Assembly: GCA_002281535.1 (NCBI GenBank) | Contig: NCGD01000005.1 | Span: 130,249 to 194,248, forward strand | Direction of reading: 5' to 3' | From: Sphingomonas sp. 28-63-12 | GTDB lineage: Bacteria; Pseudomonadota; Alphaproteobacteria; Sphingomonadales; Sphingomonadaceae | DNA length: 64,000 bases | Shown here: piece by piece, positions 9,325 through 18,046 of the stretch | Numbering within the stretch: the first letter of the stretch is position 1 | Layout: every line of letters begins with the position of its first letter | Translations under genes and position numbers: made by a program | Notes under the pieces: model-generated | Seen by the model: the letters and a program-made list of their open reading frames with translations, nothing else | Database searches by the model: none | Told to the model about the DNA's origin: nothing

Positions 9325-9975
9325 CTACTGACGCTTGATCGCACGGTCACGCCAGCCGGCGGCGAGGCCGGGCAGCACGGCGATTTCGGCAAAGGCCTCG
9401 CGCGGTGCCTGTTTGGCTAGGATCGCTGCCGTTACGCGCGCGACCGTCCAGCCGTGCACCGGACGATCGACCAGCTGCATCGCATCGCCCGCTGCAATCA
9501 GGCCGGGTTCGACCACGCGACAATACCAGCCGCCGCGCCCGTTTGCCAAAACGTGATCAAGCATATCGTCACAGCCGAACCGGGCATTGAGCTTCCAGCA
9601 AGGCTGCCGGCCCTGGCAAATTTGCAGCAGGGCTGCACCGGCGCGCCATAGGTCTCCGATCAGGACGCTGTGCTCGGTCAGGCCGCAGCCCGATAGATTT
9701 TCCCCAAAGCCGCCCGGTTTCAGGCGCGGCGCAAGCAGGGGCAATGCAGCGCGCCAATCGGGATAATGCTCGGCGGGATAATAGAGGATGGCCTTGTCCG
9801 GCCCGCCATGCACCCGACGATCGGCCTGCATGTCGCCGGCCAGCCCCGCGATGTCCGCGAGAACCGGGACGGAAATCGGGATCTTGTCGATGCAGCTTAA
9901 TTCGCCGCGTGCCAAAGGTTTCGGCGTCCCGGTCAACACGGCATCAATCGTGACGCTATCGTGCTTCGCCATCAT
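9325..9975 (-). CDS. MOSC domain protein, YiiM-like
   Basis: A 216-residue stand-alone MOSC protein with a C-terminal 3-alpha segment (VHGWTVARVTAAILAK). The MOSC core shows DRRVHGGPDKAILYYPAEHY, GFGENLS and a Cys in CQGRQPCWKLN, the residues used for sulfur or molybdenum-cofactor chemistry. YiiM-type proteins reduce N-hydroxylated compounds with Moco; that role is by analogy only. It points towards the tRNA gene and appears monocistronic. Confidence 0.88.
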   Translation of the reverse strand: MMAKHDSVTIDAVLTGTPKPLARGELSCIDKIPISVPVLADIAGLAGDMQADRRVHGGPDKAILYYPAEHYPDWRAALPLLAPRLKPGGFGENLSGCGLTEHSVLIGDLWRAGAALLQICQGRQPCWKLNARFGCDDMLDHVLANGRGGWYCRVVEPGLIAAGDAMQLVDRPVHGWTVARVTAAILAKQAPREAFAEIAVLPGLAAGWRDRAIKRQ

Positions 9976-10089
9976 GGATGTCCGGGTTGGCAGCGGCTGG
10001 GGTTATGGGCGCGCGACGATCACCGGCGGTTAGCGTAGAGGCGGGCCCAAGCTCACGCGAACGCTGCCTGGTGCCCGCCGGTGACGCAT

Positions 10090-10368
10090 TCACGCCTTGA
10101 CGTGAGCTGCGATATATTTGTTCATTTCGAACATCGTAACCGATTTCTTGCCGAACACCTTTTCAAGCGCAGCATCGGCCAGAATTTCCCGCTTGTTGGC
10201 CGGATTCTGGAGATCATGCTTCTTGATATAGGCCCAGACCTTGCTGATCACTTCGCTGCGCGGCAGCCGGTCATTTCCGACAACCGCGCCAAGCTCTGGT
10301 GATGGCTGTACCGGGGCGTGGATGCCGCCGGTCTTCGGGGCTGCCGCCTTTGTGGGTTCTTTTGCCAT
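10090..10368 (-). CDS. SWIB/MDM2 domain protein
   Basis: A 92-residue basic protein. The SWIB/MDM2 fold covers about residues 30-90 (LPRSEVISKVWAYIKKHDLQ, NPANKREILADAALEKVFG, then TMFEMNKYIAAHV). ATG 10368 is chosen because GGGAGGAT lies 4-11 bases upstream; an upstream in-frame GTG is less likely. Bacterial SWIB proteins are sporadic, and related domains in chlamydiae bind DNA or topoisomerase. The role here is unknown. Confidence 0.88.
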   Translation of the reverse strand: MAKEPTKAAAPKTGGIHAPVQPSPELGAVVGNDRLPRSEVISKVWAYIKKHDLQNPANKREILADAALEKVFGKKSVTMFEMNKYIAAHVKA

Positions 10369-10648
10369 CGATATCCTCCCGTTCATGGCCGGCAACGGCC
10401 GACCTTTAGATTTTACGCCTGAGCGTGCACCGCTTGTGCGCCGCCTTATCGTCTTTGTCACTCTTTACAGTCGATTGCACCGCGCTTGGCAACGCTTTCT
10501 GGCCGCCCGGGCGCAAATTCACGCCGATAATCCGATGGAGCTTTTCCGGCTTGCCGGGAACGATCCGGCCATGCGACGGCACATCAGGCTTCGCTTCACC
10601 GCGTGGCGAGCGCTAATAGTCGTCGATTGATTGTGAAGGACCTAGCCG
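10369..10648. other. Intergenic spacer between SWIB gene and fghA
   Basis: 280 bases between divergent genes. A long frame on the plus strand overlaps the SWIB gene and shows no recognisable domain, so I left it out. The spacer must hold both promoters; I see no convincing -35/-10 pair or operator. Confidence 0.5.
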
Positions 10649-11491
10649 ATGTCATTGGAAATACTTGTAACCGCGCGCGCAGATGGTGGTACGCAGGGGG
10701 TCTATCGGCACCCGTCCGGCGTTACTGGTACTGATATGTCATTCTCCGTTTATGTGCCGCCCCACGCGCCCGGTGCAAAAATGCCCGTACTTTGGTATCT
10801 GTCCGGGCTGACCTGCACCCATGCCAATGTCACCGACAAGGGCGGCTATCGCGCAGCCTGTGCCGATCACGGCATCATCTTCATTGCGCCCGACACATCG
10901 CCGCGCGGCGACGGCGTACCCGATGTCGATGTCTATGATTTCGGCCAGGGCGCCGGCTTTTACGTCGATGCTGTCCGCGCGCCCTGGGCGCAGCATTTCA
11001 AGATGCGCAGCTACATCGAGACCGAGTTGCCGGCGTTGATCGCAGCGGAATTTCCGCAGGCCGACATGACTCGACAGGGTATCACCGGCCACTCGATGGG
11101 GGGGCACGGTGCTTTGACGATCGCGTTACGCAACCCGGCAAGGTTCCGCAGCGTTTCGGCATTCGCGCCGATTGTTTCGCCGATGCATTGCCCGTGGGGT
11201 GACAAGGCGCTGGGCGGCTATCTGGGCGACGATCGGACGGTGTGGCGCGATTATGACGCCTGCGCACTAATCGAGGATGGCGCTCGATTACCCGATTTGC
11301 TGATTGATCAGGGTGACGTCGACAGTTTCCTGGCCGATCAGCTCAAGCCTGAACTGCTCACGGAGGCTTGCGCTGCGGCTGGGATGCAGATGACGTTGCG
11401 GATGCAGCCGGGCTATGACCACAGCTATTACTTCATCTCGACCTTCATGCCTGATCACATTGCTTGGCACGCGGCGCGGCTAAATGCCTAA
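10649..11491 (+). CDS. fghA: S-formylglutathione hydrolase
   Basis: Esterase D family enzyme that splits S-formylglutathione to formate and glutathione in formaldehyde detoxification. The product is 280 aa. The catalytic triad is visible: Ser149 in GHSMGGHG, Asp225 in DQGDVDSFL and His258 in GYDHSYYF. The LSGLTCTHANVTDKGG segment and APDTSPRG are family signatures. No glutathione-dependent formaldehyde dehydrogenase gene is adjacent, although a GFA-family gene lies far away at 53842. Confidence 0.95.
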   Translation: MSLEILVTARADGGTQGVYRHPSGVTGTDMSFSVYVPPHAPGAKMPVLWYLSGLTCTHANVTDKGGYRAACADHGIIFIAPDTSPRGDGVPDVDVYDFGQGAGFYVDAVRAPWAQHFKMRSYIETELPALIAAEFPQADMTRQGITGHSMGGHGALTIALRNPARFRSVSAFAPIVSPMHCPWGDKALGGYLGDDRTVWRDYDACALIEDGARLPDLLIDQGDVDSFLADQLKPELLTEACAAAGMQMTLRMQPGYDHSYYFISTFMPDHIAWHAARLNA

Positions 11492-11540
11492 GCTTTATTG
11501 TCGCGCAATGGCGCGGCCAGTGGCGAAAGCGGACTAAAGA

Positions 11541-11575
11541 AAAGGGGGCCGCGACATATTGTCGCGACCCCCTTT
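11541..11575. terminator. Bidirectional terminator between fghA and the TonB receptor gene
   Basis: AAAGGGGG-C-CGCGACA, loop TAT, TGTCGCG-A-CCCCCTTT: a long stem with one C/A mismatch, A-rich on the left and T-rich on the right. It sits between convergent genes and can stop both. Confidence 0.85.
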
Positions 11576-11617
11576 CTGTATCGATCCGCCTGCGAAGGCG
11601 GTCGACCGATAGGTTGG

Positions 11618-14197
11618 TCAGAACTTGATCCGCACGGTGCCGCCATAAGTGACAGGCTGGCTTGGATAGCCCGACAGGCTGCCCGACTGCGCCACCGAAG
11701 GGAAAATCGTCGTCAGATACTGGGCATTGGTGATGTTGCGGCCCCAGACCGACACCTCGATACCATTGCTGAACTGGCCAGTCAGCGACATATTGAGCGA
11801 TTCAACCTTGCGGGTGTAGGTCGCGCCTTCCGAGATGAGAACCGGGCTCTCATACTGGTAATCGCCACGTGCCGAGAGCTTGAAGTTGTCGTTTACTTCC
11901 AGCGTATAGGCGGCACCGATCGACACCGACCACTCTGGAATGCCCGACGGACGCTTGCCGGTCAGGTTCGCCGCGACGACGCCAAAGCTGGAGTTGAAGG
12001 TCGATCCATTGACGAACGAGTCATAGATCGGATCGAGATAGGTGACGGCCGCGTTCAGCGTGAGCGCGCGAACCGGCGTTACGCTGCCGTCAAATTCGAC
12101 GCCGAAGGTCGACTGCGAACCGGCATTGTTGAGGATGAAGCCGGTGCCGGTGAAGATGTTGCCCTGGAAACCGGCGATCGACTGCTTGAAGACCGCAATG
12201 TTGAAGGCCGCATGCGAGAATTGGCCCTTGATGCCGCCTTCATAGACTTCCGACTTTTCCGGACCGGCAAGACGCGAACCCGAGGTAAGGTTCACAACCG
12301 CAAGTCCAGCTGCCTGCAGTGCGGCAAGATCAGCAACGGTCGGGCGGCTGTCGCGTGACAGATTGACGGAACTCGCCTTGAAGCCGGTCGCATAGGTTAC
12401 ATAGAGACTGATATTGTCGGTAGCTTTCCACGCCAGCCGTGCCGTGTAGGAGACATTGCTGTCGCCCGTCCGGCCGGGTTCGACTACGTTCGGCACGTTC
12501 TGGAACGGCGGCAGGAATTGCAGCGCGCGCAGGCCGTTGAGCGGGTTCGCCGCCGGGTTGTTTTGGTTGGCGGCCGCAATCGCCTGCGCCGTTGCCAGTG
12601 GCGCACCCTGGGCAAGGGCACCGCCAAGGATCAGCTGGTAGCGGAACGGTGCATATTGCGGCGCATTGAAGTTGACGTTCGAGAACACGTCATTGCTGAC
12701 CGTGTTGGTCGAGAAGCGCTTGCGATCGTCGGTATAGTTGATGCCGCCAGTTGCCGTCAGGCGATCGGTGATCTTGAAATCGACCGTACCAAAGATCGAA
12801 TAGGATTCGTCGGACAGACGATATTGTTCGTTGAGGCCGTCACCACGACGGAAAAACGTGTTCAGATAGCGTGTCGGAGCGCCTTCAAGCGCGCCAAACG
12901 TGCCCTCAAGCGTTGCCACGTTCAGAGCATTGCCCGTAGCCGCGCGGATCAGCGCATCGCCATAGGGGCGGAATGCCGCACCATAAGTGAACGAGTTCGC
13001 CTGGTTGATCTTCTCGTTGAAGTAGAAGCCGCCCAGGATGAAGTTAAGCGGCCCTTCGAAGTTCGACGTCAGGCGAAGTTCCTGCGTGAAGGTATCGATC
13101 TGCGAATTGGCGCTGTTGTTGCCGATCAGGTCGGCACTGGTGAAATCGGAGTCCTGATTGGTCAGCGAATCGACCTTGCGATAGGCCGTGATCGAGGTCA
13201 GCCCGACATTGCCGATGTCGTAATCGCCCTGCAGCGAGAAGCCGTAATTCTTGATTTTGTTGGATGACGGGAAGTTGCTGTAGGTAACGTACGAGAATGG
13301 ATTGGCAGCGTCGATGCCGCGTCCGCCGGGCGCAAGCGCGTTGATGATCGGCGTGGTCGGGCCAGCGACGATGTTGGCGATCGCGCAGCAATTTTCGTCG
13401 ATATTGTCATAATCCGCGATCAGGCGGAATTTGAGATCGGCGCTGGGCTGAAACAGCAACTGGCCACGGAATCCATAACGGTTGCGCTCGCTCGAGTTCT
13501 TGCCAAGGCCGGCATCGAATACATAGCCGTCGCGACGGTTGTAATTGCCAGCCAGAGCGAAGGCGAGCGTGTCGCTGATCGGGCCGGTAATATCAGCCTT
13601 GGCGATGAACGCATTATAGTTGCCGTAGGAAACTTCGGCATTCCCGCCGAATTTAAAGCTCGGCTCGGCCGTCACGATGCTGATGATGCCTGCAGACGCG
13701 TTCTTGCCGAAAAGCGTCGACTGCGGCCCGCGCAGCACTTCAACGCGCTTCAGGTTTGGCAGATCTGAAATCTGGGCAGCGGAACGTGACCGATAGACAC
13801 CGTCGATGAACACGCCGACCGAAGGCTCGATACCCGCATTGTTGGCGCCGTTGCCGAAGCCGCGAATGATGAAGTTGGTGTTTGCCGAGCTCTGCAGCTG
13901 CGAGACCCGCAGCGACGGAACGACCGACTGAAGATCGATAAGGTCGCGGATCTGGGCTTCCTGGATCGTCTTGCCGCTCGTCACGGAAACCGCGATCGGC
14001 GTGTCGAGCAAGGTCGTTTCGCGCTTCGACGCAGTGACGACGATGTCGCTGTTATCGGTATCATCGGCCACCTGGGCCGGAGCCGCAGCATCTGTCTGGG
14101 CAGGCGCCGGTTCGGGCGCAGGCGCCGTCTTGGCAAAAGAAGGCGTCACGGCGAACATCGCAATGGCGGACGCAGCAAGCAATTCGAACTTCTTCAT
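11618..14197 (-). CDS. TonB-dependent outer-membrane receptor
   Basis: An 859-residue outer-membrane transporter powered by TonB. The signal peptide is MKKFELLAASAIAMFAVTPSFA, followed by a Pro/Ala-rich stretch and a TonB box (DIVVTASK). The plug domain shows FIIRGFG, GVFIDGVYRSR and VEVLRGPQSTLFGKN. Then comes the beta-barrel, ending in the aromatic C-terminal strand VTYGGTVRIKF. ATG 14197 is preceded by GGAGG. The ligand cannot be told from sequence; sphingomonads carry many such receptors. Monocistronic. Confidence 0.93.
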   Translation of the reverse strand: MKKFELLAASAIAMFAVTPSFAKTAPAPEPAPAQTDAAAPAQVADDTDNSDIVVTASKRETTLLDTPIAVSVTSGKTIQEAQIRDLIDLQSVVPSLRVSQLQSSANTNFIIRGFGNGANNAGIEPSVGVFIDGVYRSRSAAQISDLPNLKRVEVLRGPQSTLFGKNASAGIISIVTAEPSFKFGGNAEVSYGNYNAFIAKADITGPISDTLAFALAGNYNRRDGYVFDAGLGKNSSERNRYGFRGQLLFQPSADLKFRLIADYDNIDENCCAIANIVAGPTTPIINALAPGGRGIDAANPFSYVTYSNFPSSNKIKNYGFSLQGDYDIGNVGLTSITAYRKVDSLTNQDSDFTSADLIGNNSANSQIDTFTQELRLTSNFEGPLNFILGGFYFNEKINQANSFTYGAAFRPYGDALIRAATGNALNVATLEGTFGALEGAPTRYLNTFFRRGDGLNEQYRLSDESYSIFGTVDFKITDRLTATGGINYTDDRKRFSTNTVSNDVFSNVNFNAPQYAPFRYQLILGGALAQGAPLATAQAIAAANQNNPAANPLNGLRALQFLPPFQNVPNVVEPGRTGDSNVSYTARLAWKATDNISLYVTYATGFKASSVNLSRDSRPTVADLAALQAAGLAVVNLTSGSRLAGPEKSEVYEGGIKGQFSHAAFNIAVFKQSIAGFQGNIFTGTGFILNNAGSQSTFGVEFDGSVTPVRALTLNAAVTYLDPIYDSFVNGSTFNSSFGVVAANLTGKRPSGIPEWSVSIGAAYTLEVNDNFKLSARGDYQYESPVLISEGATYTRKVESLNMSLTGQFSNGIEVSVWGRNITNAQYLTTIFPSVAQSGSLSGYPSQPVTYGGTVRIKF

Positions 14198-14427
14198 GGT
14201 ATTTCCCCTCCACGCCCGCCGTCGATCTATGTCGATGTTCACGGTGCTTCTGACAATGTTGTCCTGAAAATAGCGTCCATCATTTCACGCCGTCAATGGA
14301 GGATCGGCGCAAAACTGCGGACTTGCGCCGATGTTGCCCAAATGAGACAGTTTCAAAATCGAACTGGTTCGGCGCTGAATCGCGGTTGACGTAGCGTCTT
14401 TTTCGAATCGGACGATAAGGAGGATGA
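14198..14427. promoter_or_regulatory. Divergent promoter region, TonB receptor / folE
   Basis: 230 bases with both promoters. On the plus strand TTGAC at 14386 could be a -35 box, and AAGGAGG at 14417-14423 is a strong ribosome-binding site 4 bases before folE's ATG. No clear operator is visible. Confidence 0.4.
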
Positions 14428-15048
14428 ATGTTTGACGAAATAGACCCGGTGGACGACGGCGATATTGTTGCCGCACCGGCGAAAATTCCCGTGCCGGAGA
14501 ACGTTGCAGACGCCGTTCGGACGCTGATTCGCTGGGCCGGAGACGATCCGACGCGCGAAGGATTGATCGACACGCCACAGCGCGTTGCCCGCGCCTGGAA
14601 GGAATATTGCGCCGGCTATGGCGACGATCCGTCCTATCATTTGTCGCGAATTTTCGAAGAGGTTGGCGGATATGATGAAATTGTCCTGTTAAAGGACATC
14701 CCGTTCCAGTCGCATTGCGAGCACCATATGGCTCCGATTATCGGCAAAGCGCACATCGCCTATCTGCCGAGCAATTGGGTGGTGGGCATATCGAAGCTGG
14801 CGCGTGTACTTCATACCTATGCGCGTCGCCTGCAGGTTCAGGAGCGGCTGACCGCCGAAGTAGCCAACTGCATCTGGGAAAACCTCAAGCCCCATGGCGT
14901 CGCCGTGGTGATCGAGGCCAGCCATGCCTGCATGACCGCACGCGGCGTCCGCACCCCCGGCGTCACCATGACAACGAGCCGAATGATGGGCGTGTTTCGC
15001 GAAGATGAGCGCAGCCGCAAGGAAGTGCTGATGTTGATGGGGGTCTGA
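14428..15048 (+). CDS. folE: GTP cyclohydrolase I
   Basis: Converts GTP to 7,8-dihydroneopterin triphosphate, the first step of folate synthesis. The product is 206 aa, type IA. Zinc ligands are in SHCEHHMAP (Cys and His) and [10 protein letters not shown] (Cys). [19 protein letters not shown] is the family N-terminal signature. It is the first gene of folE - pterin reductase - folB. Confidence 0.97.
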   Translation: MFDEIDPVDDGDIVAAPAKIPVPENVADAVRTLIRWAGDDPTREGLIDTPQRVARAWKEYCAGYGDDPSYHLSRIFEEVGGYDEIVLLKDIPFQSHCEHHMAPIIGKAHIAYLPSNWVVGISKLARVLHTYARRLQVQERLTAEVANCIWENLKPHGVAVVIEASHACMTARGVRTPGVTMTTSRMMGVFREDERSRKEVLMLMGV

Positions 15049-15055
15049 CGGCGCC

Positions 15056-15826
15056 ATGACGGGCACCGAAGGCTGTGTGATTGTAACCGGCGGCGCGCGG
15101 CGGATGGGGGGGGTGATCGCCCGGCGGCTGGTGGCCGACGGGTATCGTGTGATTATTCACCATCGCCAATCCGCCACCGATGCAGAGGCGATCGTCGCGG
15201 AGTTTGGCTCGGCGGCAATCGCGATTGACCAGGATCTGTCGATCAATGGCGCCGAAAGGGCGCTGATCGCCGATGCGCGGGCAGCCTTTGGCGTCCCCGT
15301 TACCGGGCTGGTCAACAACGCCTCGCTGTTCGAGCATGATTTTCCGCCGCTGGCCGATGGTAATGCGATCGAGCGGCACATGCGCGTCAATCTGACCGCG
15401 CCGGTGCTGCTTGCCTCGGCGATGGCCGAACAGCGGGATTTGCGCGCGGGCGTGATCGTCAATATCCTCGATCAGAAGCTGGCCAATCTCAATCCAGACT
15501 TTTTTTCCTATACTTGCAGCAAGATGGCGCTCGCGGGCGCGACCCGCATGCTGGCGCAGGGTTTTGCGCCCCGGATCAGGGTCAATGCCGTCGCCCCCGG
15601 ACTGACATTGCCGAGCCTCGACCAGACCGACGCCGAATTTGCCGCAGTTGCCGGGATCAACCTGCTTCAGCGCCCGGTAGGCGCGGATCAGGTCGCCGGC
15701 GCGGTTGCGTTCCTGCTGGTCGCCCAAGCAATCACCGGGCAAACGCTGTTTGTTGATGCCGGGCAGCGATTCCTGCCGAGCGGGCGCGATGTGATGTTTT
15801 CAACGCGAGAGGCGATCAATGGCTGA
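15056..15826 (+). CDS. SDR family pterin reductase, FolM/PTR1-like
   Basis: A 256-residue short-chain dehydrogenase. The NADP-binding TGGARRMGG is at 11-19 and LVNNAS at 85-90. The catalytic residues read Asp139, Tyr152 and Lys156: an Asp replaces the usual Ser, with the same 13-residue Asp-Tyr spacing known from pteridine reductase PTR1 and FolM. Together with its place between folE and folB this points to reduction of dihydromonapterin, dihydroneopterin or dihydrofolate. The exact substrate is inferred. Its 3' end overlaps folB by 8 bases. Confidence 0.82.
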   Translation: MTGTEGCVIVTGGARRMGGVIARRLVADGYRVIIHHRQSATDAEAIVAEFGSAAIAIDQDLSINGAERALIADARAAFGVPVTGLVNNASLFEHDFPPLADGNAIERHMRVNLTAPVLLASAMAEQRDLRAGVIVNILDQKLANLNPDFFSYTCSKMALAGATRMLAQGFAPRIRVNAVAPGLTLPSLDQTDAEFAAVAGINLLQRPVGADQVAGAVAFLLVAQAITGQTLFVDAGQRFLPSGRDVMFSTREAING

Positions 15827-16172
15827 CTTTACCACGATGTTGGCTGGGCTGTCGCTGCCGATGCGGATCGGGATACACCCTGAAGAGCTCGCCGCCCCAC
15901 AGCGCGTGATCATCTCGGTATGGCTGCACTGCAACTACACAGCGCCAACCTTGCCCGACGAGATTGCCGCTGTGGTCGATTATGATTTTCTGCGCCGGGA
16001 GATTTTGGCGCTCGCCGCCAGCCGGCATTTCAATCTGCAGGAAACGCTTTGCGAAGCGATTGCGTCACTCGCGCTTGCGGATGATCGCGTCCAGCGCGTC
16101 AGGGTTAGATCGTCGAAACCCGACATTTATCCCGATGCTGCTGTCGGTTGCGAAATCGATCGCACGCGCTGA
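15819..16172 (+). CDS. folB: Dihydroneopterin aldolase
   Basis: Cleaves 7,8-dihydroneopterin to 6-hydroxymethyl-dihydropterin and glycolaldehyde. The product is 117 aa, the normal size. The N-terminal GLSLPMRIGIHPEEL and the catalytic-region RRSSKPDIYPDA-type segment near residue 100 match FolB, as does VDYDFLRREI. It is coupled to the upstream reductase. The following 61 bases separate it from the convergent miaA. Confidence 0.9.
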   Translation: MADFTTMLAGLSLPMRIGIHPEELAAPQRVIISVWLHCNYTAPTLPDEIAAVVDYDFLRREILALAASRHFNLQETLCEAIASLALADDRVQRVRVRSSKPDIYPDAAVGCEIDRTR

Positions 16173-16233
16173 CGGCGGTGCAATTGATTTCGCCAGGGTG
16201 CGCCGGATTCGGGGAGGTTGCCCTGTTCGAGCC

Positions 16234-17166
16234 TCAATCGGGGTAGCAGGATCTGAAAAGCGCGAGCAGCGCTGTCGGGTCCCGCTCATCGGTTCGCGGC
16301 CATTCGGCCGGCGGCTGGTTGCGAAACCAGGTATATTGCCGCTTGGCATATTGACGGGTGGCGGCCTGCGCCTGGGCCAGCGCGGTTGACCTATCGATCG
16401 CGCCATCCAGCCAGGCGGCGATTTCCCTGACGCCGATCGCGCGCACGATCGGCGCCTTGGCGGCGATCCCGGGCTGATCCAGCAGCGCGCGGACTTCGGC
16501 ATCGGCACCGCTTTCGATCATCATCGCCAGCCGGGCATCGCAGCGTGCCAACAGCCAGTCGCGATCGGGTAGGAGGATTAATGGCTCGAGCGTTATTCGC
16601 GCGCCAATCCCGCCGTGTCGCTCCGCCTGCCAGCTGGCCAGCGTCCGGCCGGTCGATTGCACGACTTCGAGCGCACGCGCGACCCGGGTCGTATCGGCTG
16701 GCGGGAGCCGTGCGGCGGCAGCGGGGTCAGCCGCAAGGAGTAGCGCATGAGCATCGGCAACTGACAAAGCCCGAACCGTCGAGCGTATCGACGGATCGAT
16801 GTTGGGTACGGGGGCGATGCCATCGAGCAGGGTGCGGATATAAAGCCCGGTGCCGCCGACGAGGATCGGACGCCGTCCCATTTGCTCCGCCTCGGCGATC
16901 GCTGCTGTGGCTTCGCTGGCCCAGCGCGCGGCGGAATAGATGTCGGTTGCGGCGACATGGCCGAACAGCCGGTGCGGCACCCGCGATTCGTCTTCGGGCG
17001 AGGGGCGCGCCGACAGGAGCCGCAGATCGGCGTAGACTTGCGCTGAATCGGCGTTGATCACCATCCCACCCACCGCTTCGGCAAGCGCGATCGCAAGAGC
17101 GGACTTGCCGCTCGCGGTCGGCCCTGCGATGAGCGCCACGCGCGACGCCAAAGGGGATGCAGTCAT
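16234..17166 (-). CDS. miaA: tRNA dimethylallyltransferase
   Basis: Adds the isopentenyl group to A37 of tRNAs reading UNN codons. The product is 310 aa. The P-loop [11 protein letters not shown] is near residue 14. Further signatures are [12 protein letters not shown], the [14 protein letters not shown] segment and [15 protein letters not shown] near the C-terminus. ATG 17166 is chosen ([15 protein letters not shown]); ATG 17172 two codons upstream is an alternative. The start codon overlaps the divergent serB start by two bases. Confidence 0.95.
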   Translation of the reverse strand: MTASPLASRVALIAGPTASGKSALAIALAEAVGGMVINADSAQVYADLRLLSARPSPEDESRVPHRLFGHVAATDIYSAARWASEATAAIAEAEQMGRRPILVGGTGLYIRTLLDGIAPVPNIDPSIRSTVRALSVADAHALLLAADPAAAARLPPADTTRVARALEVVQSTGRTLASWQAERHGGIGARITLEPLILLPDRDWLLARCDARLAMMIESGADAEVRALLDQPGIAAKAPIVRAIGVREIAAWLDGAIDRSTALAQAQAATRQYAKRQYTWFRNQPPAEWPRTDERDPTALLALFRSCYPD

Positions 17167-18046
17167 GTTCATCGCAACGCTGATAGCAGCAGACCGGCTC
17201 GATGCAGGCCAAATTTCCGACGCGCTCGATCGGCTCAATGCGGCAGGCTGCGTCATACTCGGTTCGGGCTGGATCGATGAAGGGCGCGCTGCCGATTTGA
17301 TGTTCGGCCAGTCCCCCGATCGCGCCCGAAGCGCGCTGGAAGCGGTTTTCGACCGGGTCGATGTCGTTGTGCAACCGATGATGACGCGGCCGAAATCGCT
17401 GCTCATCGCCGATATGGATTCGACGATGATCACCGTCGAATGCATCGACGAGCTTGCCGATTATGCCGGCATCAAGCCGCAGATCGCGGCGGTAACCGAA
17501 GCCGCGATGCGCGGAGAGATCGACTTTGGTGCGGCGCTCGATGCGCGCGTGGCACTGCTCGCGGGGCTCGACGAAGCGGTGATCGAGCAATGCCTGGCGG
17601 AACGGGTGCAAATCATGCCGGGGGCGATTGCGCTGGTGCGGACGATGAGGGCGCGCCGCGCCAAGGCAATTCTGGTGTCCGGCGGGTTCACGCGTTTTGC
17701 CGAACCGATTGGCCTGACAATCGGCTTTGACCAGGTGGTGGCCAATCGGCTTGGCGTGGCCAACGGCAAGCTTGACGGAAGGGTGGATTGGCCGATCGTC
17801 GATTCAACGACGAAAGAAGCGACGCTCCTTGCTGCCATCGCTACCGAAAACCTGCCGCCCGAAGCAACAATGGCAGTCGGCGACGGCGCCAATGATCTGG
17901 CAATGATCCGCCGCGCCGGGCTGGGCTATGCCTATCACGCCAAGCCCGTGGTCGCGGCCGCCGCGGCCGTGCGGATCGATCATAATGACCTGACAGCACT
18001 GCTATATGCGCAGGGCATTCCGGCGCGCGAGTGGGTGGTCGATTAG
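17165..18046 (+). CDS. serB: Phosphoserine phosphatase
   Basis: Last step of serine synthesis; HAD-superfamily phosphatase of 293 aa. The nucleophile motif is DMDST (Asp83, Asp85), followed by VSGGFTRF (motif II), K in the STTKE region and GDGANDLAM (motif IV). An N-terminal regulatory-type segment of about 75 residues precedes the catalytic domain. The ATG at 17165 has AAAGGGGA 8-15 bases upstream, lying inside miaA. Its stop overlaps the stop of the convergent Sel1/SPOR gene. Confidence 0.95.
   Translation: MFIATLIAADRLDAGQISDALDRLNAAGCVILGSGWIDEGRAADLMFGQSPDRARSALEAVFDRVDVVVQPMMTRPKSLLIADMDSTMITVECIDELADYAGIKPQIAAVTEAAMRGEIDFGAALDARVALLAGLDEAVIEQCLAERVQIMPGAIALVRTMRARRAKAILVSGGFTRFAEPIGLTIGFDQVVANRLGVANGKLDGRVDWPIVDSTTKEATLLAAIATENLPPEATMAVGDGANDLAMIRRAGLGYAYHAKPVVAAAAAVRIDHNDLTALLYAQGIPAREWVVD

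Noticed and set aside
10019..10085. TCACCGGCGG and CCGCCGGTGA arms between the MOSC and SWIB genes
   Set aside because: A 10-bp stem with a 47-base loop and no T run; probably GC-rich chance pairing.
10241..10630. Plus-strand frame of 129 codons before fghA
   Set aside because: It overlaps the SWIB gene in antisense and has no strong start signal or recognisable domain.
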